From: Closterium sp. Naga37s-1
Lineage: Eukaryota > Streptophyta > Zygnematophyceae > Desmidiales > Closteriaceae
Length of the DNA: 64,000 bases
Direction: 5' to 3'
Assembly: GCA_947471745.1 (NCBI GenBank)
Contig: CANJKZ010000537.1
Span: 565,501 to 629,500 of the forward strand
Numbering within the stretch: position 1 is the first letter of the stretch; each line of letters starts with the position of its first letter. The notes beneath the pieces were generated by a model. The model saw only the letters and a program-made list of their open reading frames with translations. It made no database searches and was not told the DNA's origin. The position numbers were made by a program, and so were the translations under genes. Positions 29,245 to 41,759 of the stretch are shown here, one piece after another.

Positions 29245-32200
29245 CACCCCCATAGGCAAAGTGGGGGAGAACAAGGGGTCACAAGACCAGTCAAGCAAAG
29301 CAAAACAAGCTCAGGGTGGATCACAAAGTCACCACACATTCCGAGCACAAGTTCAAGGCCACAAGGCCAGTTCACATACAGGATTGCATATATATATAAG
29401 GCTAGACAAGCAAGAGCAGGTGTATATATATATGCAACAGTACAAGCAAGGTCAAGGGGTGAGCAAGTGAGGCAAGGTAGGCACAAGACCCAGCTGAGTA
29501 CAGAAGCGCTGATGATCACAAGGCGCAAGTGCCTTGGTGAAGATATCAGCAGTGTTGGCCTCAGAGGCCACGTACGCAAGCCGTAGCTGACCACGCTGCT
29601 GTAGCTCACGAGCAAGGAAGTAGCGGAGAGCAATGTGCTTCGTTCTGTGCTCCAGTCTCTGCTCTCGACACAAGGCCAGCATGGCCTTGTTGTCTACGTA
29701 CAGCACTGGAGGAGAACGAGGCGGCTCTCCGAGGTCAGTGAGTAGGTAGGTGAGCCAGCGAAGCTCCTGTGCAGCCATGGCCCCGGCGTAGATCTCAGCC
29801 TCACAACTGGAGCCGAGAATAGAAGACGAGCGGGTAGCCCGCCACGAAACAGAGCCGGAACCAAGGCTGAAGGTGTAACCCTGTGACGACCGCTGCGTAG
29901 CCTGGTCGTCAGCCCAAGAAGCGTCTGCGTGCCCAGTGAGGACCACTGGACTCTGCCCTCCAAGCACAAGCCCCATGCCCGACGTACTGCACAAGTAGCG
30001 CAACACCCTCTTCGCTGCAGCCATGTGCTCCGGTCTGTGTCTCCCAGGAGCAACATAGCGTGCAAGAATGCTAAGAGGGTATGCAAGGTCAGGGTAATGG
30101 TGCGGCGTGCTCTGTCCCGGGTGATCTGCAAGCCAAGGTAGGTGCGCAGTTCACCCAGGTCTGTGCACGTGTGTCTCTTCTGCAGCTCGGACTTCACGTG
30201 GGCGAGTCCAGCAGTGTCAGCTGTGGCGAAGACCAAGTCGTCGACGTACACGAGGATGTAGAACGGCGGCAAAGAAGTGTCGGTGCGCAGAAACAGCGAC
30301 GGGTCGGCAGTAGAGGGAGCAAACCCAAGAGCCGCAAGTGTAGTCCTCAGTGTGTCGTGCCACTCACGCGGTGCCTGGCGGAGACCGTAGACTGGCCGCC
30401 GGAGGCTCCACTGGGTGCCAGGAGGAAAGGACCCAGTGAAGCCAGGTGGGCGACGCAGCCAGATCTCCTCGTGCAGGCTGCCCTGCAAGAAAGCAGTGCT
30501 GAAGTCAAGAGAGTGCAGCTCGTAGTCGCGGTGAGCAGCTATGTGCAGCAGTACCCGAAGAGTGGTCATCTTCGGGGTGGGAGAAAAGGTCTGAAAGTAG
30601 TCAACTCCCTGCCGCTGACTGAAGCCACGAGCCACGTAACGCGCCTTGAAGACAGGCGGAGAACCCGGCGGCCGCTTCACCCTGAAAATCCACATGCCAC
30701 TGACGATGTTCGCCCCAGGTGGGGGAACCTCGTCAACGTAGGTGCCTGTGGACTTCCAGGAAGCCATCTCTGCGTCCATAGCTGCCTGCCACTGAGAGGA
30801 GTAGGGACCCTCTATCGCCTCCGCGTAAGAGCGCGGAGTCGGGATGTCAAGTGCATCCGGGTCTCCCTCAGGGGTAAGCAGTACGGACACGAGATGAGGT
30901 GAAGCAGCAGCCAGACACTGGAACTCCTCCTGCCTATCCTCAAGGACGTCCGTGCCAAGGGCACACTCACCCCCGACGGACGGAGGACAGACAGACTCAG
31001 ACTCAGCAACAAGACTAGCCGCGTAGTCTAGACGACAGCGAGCGGCAAAGTCGACGAGCTCAGCAACTAGGGCAGACGCAGCAGTGGACTCAAAGGAAGG
31101 GTCAGTGACAACAGTAGCAAGGAGACGCGTGACAGTCGGACTGGCAGCACGAAGGGAGTCCGACTCCGGGTCAGCAAGAGCAGGAAGAGAGGACTCAGGA
31201 GGAGAAGGCAAAGGGGCACGCAGAGGAGCAGTGGACGGACGCAGAGACATCCGGTGCGTGCCAGGGACAGGAGGAGGACGCTGACGCGAACCACGACCAC
31301 TAGTGCGAGCAGCACGGACAGGCGACGCAGGGCGAGACGCAGGCTCACGACGCTCAGTAAGACCTCCAGTAGGACCAGTGTAGGGAGAAGGAGCGGGCAG
31401 TGGGGAGGCCGGCTGTAACTGTAACTGTGACGGGACAGGCTGTGGACACTCTAAGGGAGGAGGAGGACCAGTAGAAGGCGGGAGACCAAGAACCTGCTGA
31501 AGGAGCGGAACGAAGTACGGCCGAGGCCGCGCGGCGACTCCAGACACAGCAGGGACAGCACCAGCACCCCCAGCGGCAGCACCAGCGCCAGCAGCACCTC
31601 CAGCTCCAGTACCTCCAGCAGCACCAGTAGCACCCCCAGTAGGACCGCCTCCAGGACCGACAGCAGTAGCCTCAGCGCCAACACCCTCAGCAGCTCCAGC
31701 TCCAGTCGTACCCGCAGGCCCAGCAGCTCCAGTACTCCCAGTACGAGCACCTCCGGGACCCGCGGCACCAGCACCCTCAGCAGCCGAAGAACCTCCAGCT
31801 CCAGCAGCACGCCTCCAGCGCCGGGCAAACCACTCGCGCAGCTCCTGTGGAGAGAGTGGCTCCCGCCGAGACGAAGCACCCGGAGAACCTCCAGGCTCAG
31901 CACCGCCAGACGCCACACGAGCAGGCCCAGCTCCCTCAGGCTCCGCACCCCCAGGCTCAGCACCTCCAGGCGTAGCACCCCCAGGCTCAGCACCCCCAGT
32001 AGTAGCACCCCCAGGCTCAGCACCCCCAGGCTCAGGACCCCCAGTAGTAGCACCCTCAGGCTCAGCACCCCCAGGCGTAGCACCCACACGCTCAGCACCC
32101 CCAGAGTCAGCACCCCCAGGCTCAGCACCCTCAGCAGCACCAGAGTCACCAGTAACCTCGACAGGCTCGACTGCGTCTACCTGGGACACACCTGAAGGGG

Positions 32201-33980
32201 CAGGACCCTGAGGGGGGAGGGGGTCTACCGGGGGGGGACCTGGTACAAGGAAGAGCGGTGGCGGGGGGAGGGACGGAGTGCGGTAGGGGAAGAGGCGGTA
32301 GTAGGGGACCGACTCGTCAAACGTGACGTCCTGGGAGGACAGAACACGGCGAGAGGTTGGGTGGTAGAACTGCCACCCTGGCGCGTCAGGGGGGAAGCCA
32401 AGGAAGACGCAAGGAGCAGCACGAGGGGACAGCTTGTCCGCAGACAAGTCGCGGACAAACGCCCGAGATCCCCAGACACGGAACGCAGACGCATCGCCAA
32501 CCTTCCCCGTCCACAGCAAAGCTGGGGAGGTCTCCGGCATGGAGACCCTGGGGTGAAGGTTGATCTGATGCGCCGCGTACCGAACCGCAAACGGCCACAG
32601 AAAATGGGGGGCAGCCGCATGCATCATGGACGTACGGGCGACGTCCATGACCATGCCAATGCGGCGCTCAGCAATCCCATTTTGCTGTGGAGAGTCCGGA
32701 AGCGTGAAGGTCTGGCGGATGCCTCGTGCACGACAGTAGGCTCGCAGAAGGCCAGAGGAGAACTCTCCACCTCTGTCAGAGTGCAGACGCAGAACAGGAA
32801 AGTCCGAGCCGAAGCTCTGCCTGAGCTGGAGACGAGCTGCGCGGATCCAGTCGATCAACACCTCAGTGGCATCACCTTTGCTGCGCAAGGGGAAGACTGT
32901 GGTGTAACGCGAGTAGTCGTCAACCACCAGCAGGAAGTAGCGCTCGTGACCCTGTCCACGGACGCGGGCCGGGCCCCACACGTCCATGTGAAGCGTCTGC
33001 AGCGGGGCCTCTGTCGGAGGAAACTGGGAGGAGTGAGGGGCAGCCCGCTGCCGCCCCTCGACACAGGGGACGCAGGTAGGGCCAGGCCCCGGAGGAAGGG
33101 GAGGGAGGGACCGGGGAAGACCAGAGACAAGGACACGGGAGGCCATGCCTCGGAGACGAAGCAGGGAGGGGTGACCAAGGCGGTGGTGCCAGAGGAGAGT
33201 CTCGTGAGACAGAAGGCGACACGAACAGGGGGCAGACTCAGGACCAGACCTGGACGCTGCAGCAAACACCTGACCCGACGCAGCTATCTGACCAGACGCA
33301 GTGACTGGAGGAGACACAGTGGTCAGTGTGTACAGGCTCGACCCCGGCCGACGTGTAAACGTGGCCAGGTGTCGGCCTGTCCGAGCGTCCGTGCAGTGGG
33401 TCACCCGCTGACTCGCAGGAGTGAACTGGTGAACCCCCGCATCCTGTAGGTCAGCACCACTCACCAAGTTCGTAGAGAACGAGGGGAGGTAAAGACCAGA
33501 CAGGGTGCCAGAGGGGGCCGCCGGACACGGGAGGACAGTGGAGAAGTGAGCAAGGACAGGACCCCCAGAGGGGTCTGCCAGAGAGACTGCAACTGGCCGG
33601 CCAAGCGGCGTGAGTGTGGTGCGGTCTCGAAAGAAGGAGCGAGAAGCCCCCGAGTCAAGGGTGAAGGTGTGGGAGGCCGAAGCCGACGCAGAACCTGAGA
33701 GAGCAGACTCACCAGCACCTGAGGGAGCAGACGCACGAGCACCTAGAGCAGCAACCTCGCTAGCACCTAGAGCAGCAGCCTCACCAGTACCTAGAGCAGC
33801 AGACTCAATGCCCGGGTCGGGCGGAAAACACCGGTAACAGTCACCCTCATCACTAATAGTCACAGTATACATGGCAGCAAGAATAGCATCAAAGTCAAGA
33901 TCAAAGACAGCTACACCCGCCCTAGACAGCTCACCCCAGCGGGGGATCTCAGTGGCCTCAGGGAACTGGTGACGCCAAGC

Positions 33981-34799
33981 TGTTGGTGCAACCCTACGGT
34001 TTGCACTCGGCTTGTTGTCCGTGTGCGTGAATGTGTGTGTGTATGGAATGGTATGAGGGCATGGGATAATATATATTTCATGCTTATAATTGTGTGTGAA
34101 TGTTGAGTCATGATGTCGAGTGTGTGTGTCGAGTCAATAGCGAGTTATCGCTAGACGCGTGTTACGCGGTCGTTTGTGTCTCGCGCGCGGTTTCTATTTT
34201 GTCGTGCGCGGTTTCTATTTTGTCCTGTGTCGAACGTTCGGCGTGTCGCAGGTGTGTGCAGCAGACCCATCAAGAACTCAAGGATGAGTTTGTGATGAAG
34301 AGCCCGAGCCTTGGTGTCAAGCCTCAAGTGATTTCGAAGCTTGCCAAAAGGGTACACCTCAAGATATTGAAGATAGTTACATTACTTTGTGTAGTGTAAC
34401 ATTTCACTTGGTGTAGGCCCTAGTGAAGGGTAGTTTCGAGACTCTTCGTGGTTGGGGACAGCGTGGCACTGTTCCACATCACTGTACCTCGGCTCTTGGG
34501 GTTTGTAGGAGCTGGGAGTCATTCCCAACTCGTAACTCTTCCTATCTTGTGTTCTAAGACTATAGTGGCTGCCATAGTACCGTTCGTTCAAACCGACGCT
34601 GTGTCGTCAATTCTTTATCAAATCGTGCAATCTAAATTGATAATTGTAGACGACGTGAAGACGCTCCAGATCCAATTTGAATCAAGTCATTTGCAGCTGT
34701 GAGCAGAACGCTATCAACGTTTGAAGCCGCTGTGCAGAAATCCGTCTGTGCTCTCTATCTTTCGTTTTAGGCACATTCAAGCCTATTGTGAATATAACA
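33981..34799 (+). repeat. 5' LTR of Copia A2
   Basis: 819 bp, TG...CA. Carries GACTCTTCG, GACAGCGTGG and the terminal GAATATAACA variants. Confidence 0.95.
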
Positions 34800-34833
34800 A
34801 GTGGTATCAGAGGCCCTTGGAGCAGTTTCGACA

Positions 34834-37800
34834 ATGTCTGGACCTGAGGAAAGGGGTGGCAGAGGTGCTGGTGGCAGTGGAGAAGCTCAAGCTCAAGGCC
34901 AACCCCGTGATTCAGCCATGGCGCCCATGCAACCAAGTCTTGGCCCACCTAGGGATGAGCCTAGGGTGTTTGGGCTTGACAAGTTCAACGGTGACAACTT
35001 TGCTGAATGGTCCTTCAAGATGGAGAACATCTTTGACCACTATGACCTGCTGGAGGTGATGGAAGGAACGGAGAAGCGCCCCGAGAACGACCCGGAGAAG
35101 AGCCCGTGGGTGCGGAAGAGCGCACAAGGCTATCTCTTACTTGGGCAAGCGTTGGGGAGCAGTCAGATCCGTCACATCAAGTCATTCCAGCGTGAACCAG
35201 AGAAAGGACCAAAGGCATGGGCTGCTCTCAAGGGTGTACATGCTCCTGCAACAGCGGCGGTAGCGGTGGTGTTGGAACGGCAAATGGCGGCACTACGAAT
35301 TGAAGAAGACGAAGCGGTTGAAGAAGGGGTGCAGAAATTCTTCGACTTGTTGACGCGGCTTGAGGGAGCTGATTTGAACTACAGTGAGCTCCAAAAGAAG
35401 ACCAAGTTGCTGGCCTTACTCCCAGAGTCATGGTCCTCGCTCATCATCAACCTTAATCGCGACTTGCCCCGCCTCTCGCTTGAAGACGTGAAGCGAGCTA
35501 TCCTTCAAGAGGATTTCCGCCGCCGTGAGTTGGCGAGTGCGGATGGCGCTGGGGCAGCGAGCATCGGCCGTGGATATGGTCGAGGAAGAGGCAGAGGACG
35601 AGGGGGAGGAAGGTTTGGTGGCAGCAACTTCGGCGGAGGCCGCAGGAGTGGCGGTTACGGCAGCGACGACAAGAGCTACGGACGCGGTCGCGGCCGATTC
35701 GACGGCGAGTGTCACTATTGCCACAAGAGCGGACACATGTGGCGCGACTGCTACAAACTCCCTGATGGTTGGACCCCTGCTCAAGGCCAAGAGGGTAGAG
35801 GAGCAGGAGGAGGGAGAGGACGAGGCCGTGGAGGCCGTGGCGGTCGCGGTGGCGGAGCTGCAAACATGAAGAGCGGAGACAACGACAAGGACCCGAGCGA
35901 CGATCGATACCCGGGTCTATTCTACTTCGTGTCGACGCAAGTACCGGCTGGTCCAGAGAAGGATGAAGGCTTTGAGGAGCCAGCAGCTGTGGGGAAGGTG
36001 ACCCTACACCCCCTGGACTATTGGGTGATTGATAGTGGCGCTACCTATAGCATGACACCTCGCCCGGACTTGCTCACCGAACTCGAGCCGTCACCGGTGA
36101 AGCATGTCACATCGGCTTTGGGGCAGCGAGCAGAGGTGAAAGGCATGGGCAAGGCCATGTTCAAGGGTGCTGATGGGAAGATGGTGGGCCTCAAGAACGT
36201 GCTTTGGGTGCCCAGCCTTGCTGCAAACCTGATTTCCGTGCGGCGGTTGGCAAAGGCCGGCATGGACACGAACTCGAAGGGAGCCAAGACCTACACCGCA
36301 AGGCTTGGCGATCGAATTCTTTGGGACCTTCATGAGGACAGGGATGTCTACAACGAGATGTGGCAGATCCCAGTGGTCCCTATGCCTAAGGAGAGGCAAG
36401 TGGCAGCAAGCATCAGCACCAAGGATGGAGCGGTCGGTAGCGACGATGGCGCGAACGGTCGCGCTAAGGAGAATGAGCTCAAGAAGAGCAAACCTGGAGG
36501 GACCAGCAAGTTCAGTGAACCTAAGGAGAGTGGTGCAGCAACCAAGGAGCAGCAAAAGGGTGAGGAGAACCCAGAGGCAGCAGCGGAGGAGGACTACGGA
36601 GAGAGTATGTGGGGCGCTATTGCGAGCGCGGCATTCTCCAATCCAACTTCGGCTACGGGGGAGTGTGATTGGCTCACCTTGCATCGGCGCATGGGGCATG
36701 TGGCCCTGCCCATCTTGCAGCAGCTAGTGAAGAATGAGATGGTTGCTGGCATACGTGTGAAGGGGGAGCCCGATGAGGTGCTTGGCTGCCCGACGTGCAT
36801 TCAAGCCAAGTTCACCCGGTTTCCGTTCCCTAGTTCGGAGGCAACGGCAAAGGCACCGCTTGATGAGGTGGTGATGGACGTGGTGGGCCCCCTGAAGCTT
36901 GGAGCTGCTGGAGCTGAGTATTTTCTCACCCTTGTCGACGTCTACACCCGCATGACTCGGGTGTACGTGCTGGCCAAGAAGAGCGACGTGGCTGAAACGT
37001 TGAAGACGGATTGGTTCCCGATGGTGGAGCGGCAACAAGACCGTCTAGTCAAGTCAATCCGCACCGATCGAGGGGGAGAGTTCCTGAGCAAGGAGTTTGG
37101 GTTGTGGCTGAAGAAGAATGGTATTCGGCACTCCCTCACCATGCCATACTCCCCTGCAATGAACGGCATCGCCGAGCGAGCGAACCGCACAATCACGGAG
37201 GCGGCACACGGGTTGCTCATTGAAGCCGGGCTACCCGACTATTTCTGGCCTGATGCGGTGCGGAGCGCGTGTGTGGCCAAGAACAGAGCCTTGACTCATG
37301 TGGGAGCAGACAAATGGGTGCCCTATGTGGAGTGGCTAGGAAGGAAGCCAAAGGTGGATATGCTTCGGGTGTTCGGGTGCATGTGCATGGCGCTCGTGCC
37401 TAAGCATCTTCGGCACAACAAGCTTGGTGCCAAGGCGGTGTGGGCCGTGCACTTGGGCATGGCTCAAAACAGCAATGGATGGCTTCTTTGGGACCCATTC
37501 ACCAAGAAGTTCTTGGTGAGCAGGGACTGCAAGTTCATGGAGAACTTCATGTACAAGGATTGGAAGGCGGAGAATGAGGCGAAGATAGGCGTGCGGTTTG
37601 GGGAGGTGAAGAGTTCCGGTTTGGAGCATGTGGAGCTGCCTTTGGAGCTGAGCAGCGGCAGCACAACCACAAGGCAATCCTCCCTTGTGAATGGGGGAGA
37701 GGAGGCCAATGATGCAGAGGAAGAAGAGGAGGAGGTGCAGCAAGTGAGCGAGCGTGCACCGTCACTCCCTTCCCGTACTACGAGTGCTCCACGGATTCGA

Positions 37801-39603
37801 GCCACACCGCAGCAACGCCAAGGCCTTCAAGTCCCTGCAGCTGAGGAGGAAGGAAGGGGGAAGAGGAGAGTTCAACCCCCTAATAGGCTGACCTATGATG
37901 CGCCGGGAAAGCAGGGCAAGACAGCCCTGGCCGGAGCGGCAATGATGGTCGGAGACGACGAGGAGAGTGACTACGAGGAGTGTGCCTTCGCGTTCTTCTC
38001 TCCGGTGGAGATGCCGGGAGAACCAGCAACTCTCAAGGAGGCTTTGGAGAGTAGTGATGCTGAAGAGTGGAAGAAGGCCATGGAGAGTGAGCTGAAGAGC
38101 ATCGAGGAGAATGACACGTTTGAATTGGTGGAGCTACCGGAGGGGCGTACGGCGATAACGTCCAAGTGGCTCTTCAAAATCAAGTCGGATGCCGACGGCA
38201 AGATCGAGCGCTACAAGTCTAGGCTTGTAGCCAAGGGGTACCAGCAGAAGGAGAAGGTGGACTTCAAGGAGCTGTTTGCCCCTGTGGTGAAGCCGACGAC
38301 GCTGCGAACCCTATTCGCGGGAGCCGCCATCAAAGGATGGGTAGTAAAGCAAATGGACATCGTAACGGCATTCCTTAACGGCATCCTTGAGGAGGAGATT
38401 TTTATGGCGCAGCCAGAGGGGTTTGATGATGGTATTGGCAGAGTGTGGAAGCTGAAGAAGGCCCTCTATGGGCTGAAGCAGGCCCCTAGGCAATGGTACA
38501 TGAAGCTGCGCGAAGTGTTGGAGGGGATCGGCTTCACTCCCTCAACAGCCGATCACTCCTTGTTCATGCTTGGCGAGGGGGAGCAGAGGAGTTTCATGGT
38601 GGTTTATGTGGATGACATCCTCATTTTCTCACCCTCTTCCGACCTTGTGAAGGAGGTGATGCTGAAGCTTCAAGACAAGTTCAAGTGCAAGGCCCTTGGT
38701 GACGTGAGCTTCTACCTTGGGCTCCACATCGAACGAGATGTGGAGAAGCGGTGCATGCGGGTGCATCAACGAAAGTACCTGGAGGCATTGGCTGCCAACT
38801 TTGGGCAGAGTGAAGGCCATGTGGCTACACCCTTTCCCTCTGGGTTCAAGTGTGTGAAGGGACCAGAGGAGGAGAGCGTTGGTGAAGAGGAGAGGCGCCG
38901 ATTTCACTCGTTGGTGGGCAGCCTCATGTATGCGGCGGTAAACACCCGACCGGACGTCGCGTTTGCTACCGGGCAGCTGGCTAGGGTTGTGCAATGCCCT
39001 AATGAGGAGCAGGTAGCAGCTGGAATGAGGGTGGCCAAGTATCTTGGCCAAACACCGACCGTTGGGCTGCAATACTCGGCGGCGGCACAAAGGCGCCAAA
39101 AGGGCGCGGATGGTGTTGAACCCGGGCGTTTGTTCCTCACCGCCTACTCGGATGCTTCATATGCATCAGAACCAGAGGACATGACAAGTGTGGGAGGCTT
39201 CATATGCTGTGTTGGTGGAGGCCCAACTGCTTGGGAGAGCAAGAAGCAGGTTGACCAAGCTTTGAGCTCGGTGGAGTCCGAGTACATGGCACTCTTCCGT
39301 GCCGTACGGGAGATTGTGTGGCAGCGGCGTTTGTTGGCTGAATTGGGGGAGGAGCAGCAAGGACCTACCCCACTGTACTGTGACAGCTAGGGTGCCATTG
39401 CTCTTGCTAAGAACCCTGTGTTGCATGGACTCACGAAGCACATGAGGGTGAAGTGGCATTGGACGAGGAGCATGGTAACCGCGGGTGAAGTTGAGTTGCG
39501 CTACGTGAAGACCACGGGGCAGCCGGCTGACATGATGACCAAGAGGCTGGTGGAGCAGCAGCATTGGAAGTGTTGCAAGCTGGCTGGGATGGCTCTGAAC
39601 TGA
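34834..39603 (+). CDS. Copia A2 gag-pol polyprotein with in-frame UAG in RNase H
   Basis: ATG at 34834, 35 nt after the LTR; UAG at 39388-39390 after 1,518 codons. The same frame then continues to TGA at 39601-39603, 1,589 codons if read through. Domains: Gag with SFKMENIFDHYD and knuckle CHYCHKSGHMWRDC (about residue 305); protease DSGATYSM; integrase HRRMGH and CPTC, core DVVGPL, TDRGGEF, NGIAERAN (D,D,E set); reverse transcriptase with LYGLKQAPRQW and YVDDILIF; RNase H with AYSDASYA, SSVESEYMA and LYCDS. The stop replaces the Gln expected in the CD(N/S)Q signature and cuts off the last 70 residues (GAIALAKNPV to MTKRLVEQ). Gag, protease, integrase and reverse transcriptase look intact. Expression from the LTR is presumed. 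Confidence 0.93.
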
Positions 39604-39644
39604 GAGAGAAACATATCCTAAGGCCAACAATCCGAGGGGGAGTT

Positions 39645-40463
39645 TGTTGGTGCAACCCTACGGTTTGCACTCGGCTTGTTGTCCGTGTGCGTGAATGTGT
39701 GTGTGTATGGAATGGTATGAGGGCATGGGATAATATATATTTCATGCTTATAATTGTGTGTGAATGTTGAGTCATGATGTCGAGTGTGTGTGTCGAGTCA
39801 ATAGCGAGTTATCGCTAGACGCGTGTTACGCGGTCGTTTGTGTCTCGCGCGCGGTTTCTATTTTGTCGTGCGCGGTTTCTATTTTGTCCTGTGTCGAACG
39901 TTCGGCGTGTCGCAGGTGTGTGCAGCAGACCCATCAAGAACTCAAGGATGAGTTTGTGATGAAGAGCCCGAGCCTTGGTGTCAAGCCTCAAGTGATTTCG
40001 AAGCTCGCCAAAAGGGTACACCTCAAGATATTGAAGATAGTTACATTACTTTGTGTAGTGTAACATTTCACTTGGTGTAGGCCCTAGTGAAGGGTAGTTT
40101 CGAGACCCTTCGTGGTTGGGGACAGTGTGGCACTGTTCCACATCACTGTACCTCGGCTCTTGGGGTTTGTAGGAGCTGGGAGTCATTCCCAACTCGTAAC
40201 TCTTCCTATCTTGTGTTCTAAGACTATAGTGGCTGCCATAGTACCGTTCGTTCAAACCGACGCTGTGTCGTCAATTCTTTATCAAATCGTGCAATCTAAA
40301 TTGATAATTGTAGACGACGCGAAGACGCTCCAGATCCAATTTGAATCAAGTCATTTGCAGCTGTGAGCAGAACTCTATCAACGTTTGAAGCCGCTGTGCA
40401 GAAATCCGTCTGTGCTCTCTATCTTTCGTTTTAGGCACATTCAAGCCTATTGTGACTATAACA
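39645..40463 (+). repeat. 3' LTR of Copia A2
   Basis: 819 bp. Differs from the 5' LTR at GACCCTTCG, GACAGTGTGG, GACGACGCGAAG, GAACTCTATC, AAGCTCGCC and terminal GACTATAACA. Confidence 0.95.
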
Positions 40464-40633
40464 CAAGCGTCCGTCAGGCGGCCAAAGCAGCGCTGGGTGG
40501 AGTGCGCACCCCAGCACTGCTCACCCGCGCGGTCTCCGGTGCGTAGGACGTAGGTGCACGGACCAGTACCCCCACCCCACTGGCGTGCAGCGTACCACTC
40601 ACGGAGCTGCTGAGGGGGGGGATGTCACGAGGG

Positions 40634-40671
<38 letters not shown>

Positions 40672-41759
40672 CTGACCACCACCGGAGCCGACCCTCTGCG
40701 CAGCGCCACCCCGACCAGCTCCACCTCCTCCGCCGCCGCCTCCTCCACCGCCGCCACCTCCGCTCCCACCGCCACCGCCGCCGCCGCCTCCGCCTCCACT
40801 GCCGCCACCGACACCTCCACCCCCGCCACCACCCCCACCGCCACCCCCACCCCCTCCACCGCCTCCACCGCCGCCTCCACCGCCCCCGCTAGCTCCTCCA
40901 GTGCCCCTGCCCCCCTTGCCCTTGCCAGGGCGGCGTCTCCCGCTAGGGGTAGACGCCGCACCGACCGACTCAAGCCCAACGAGGTCGGCCGCAGCAGCAG
41001 AGGCAACAGAGGGCAAAAGGGGGGAGGGGGAACACCCCTCAAAGATGGGGGTGCGAGGGTCACCACGAGAGGCTCCTACAGCTACTATGCTCTTTTCTGC
41101 TGCTAGGAGGGCCTTCTCGAGGAGGTCAACGGTGAGAGTGGTGGGGCAAACTGAGAGGAAGTGGTCCCTGACTACGCGAAGGGAGTCAGGGAGCCGGGTG
41201 ACTATGTAGTAGAGGGTGATGTACATGGGGGGGGGGGTTCTTGGCGCAGAACTCAGCAGGAAGCGCAGCGCGGTAGCGAGTGTCACTAGTGCGGAGGTGC
41301 GTAATGAGGTCAGCGACTGTGGGAAAGGCAGCAAGGTCAGGGAAGAGGTACGGTAGCATGAGGCGGCTCAGTGCAGCAGTGGCAGGGGAGGAGTAGCGCG
41401 CAACTACAGCGTCGTACAAGGTCTGAGAACTCTTGTACTGGCTAAAGTGCGCACGCTCAGAGGTAGGCAGGTGGCGACGCACAGCAAGACGTGCAGCAGC
41501 ATCGCGAGTGGCCCACTGTGAGCGAACAGTGGCGTCGGCATCAGCAGCAGGGGCAGGAGAGGCACCAGAGGTGAGGTCAAAGAGGGAGAGACCGTCTGCC
41601 CTATCGCACTGTAGGAAAAGCTGCAGGTCATCTACCCAGACGTCAAAGTCAATGGCCCGACCCTCAGCGTCAAAAGCGAGGACACTAGGGGTAGCCATGA
41701 CAGCAGTAGACTAGCAGCGCGAACAGTAGGGTAAGGGCAGTGCAGTGACAGAGGCGCTG

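Larger units (their letters stand above)
33981..40463 (+). mobile_element. Copia A2, complete 6,483-bp element nested in Copia B
   Basis: LTRs 33981-34799 and 39645-40463 (819 bp each, about six differences by eye). Target duplication CAAGC at 33976-33980 and 40464-40468. The primer site TGGTATCAGAGG begins at 34802; the polypurine tract CCGAGGGGGAG ends just before 39645. One long gag-pol frame with a single internal TAG. Confidence 0.97.
29452..41698 (-). pseudogene. Copia B gag-pol, interrupted by Copia A2 and frameshifted
   Basis: Gag starts at 41698 (MATPSVLAFDAEG). A Gly tract precedes the non-canonical zinc motif CTYVLRTGDRAGEQC with AHSTQRC. The frame is cut by A2 at 40464 and resumes at 33980 with AWRHQFPEATE. 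Then come protease TLDSGAS, integrase (HHRLGH, LHMDVWGP, LHSDRGGE, NGIAERR), a Gly/Ala/Pro linker, reverse transcriptase YVDDLVF and RNase H (VLTGHADASW, SCEAEIYAGA, YVDNKAM), ending in TGA at 29452. Other breaks: an 11-G run at 41227-41237, one base too long for frame, and a deletion of roughly 185-190 nt with frameshift at about 30084-30095, between reverse transcriptase and RNase H. Confidence 0.9.

Noticed and set aside
36091-36699. 202-residue minus-strand frame, also present in A1 and A3
   Set aside because: Antisense shadow of gag-pol; it recurs in every family-A copy only because those copies are near-identical.
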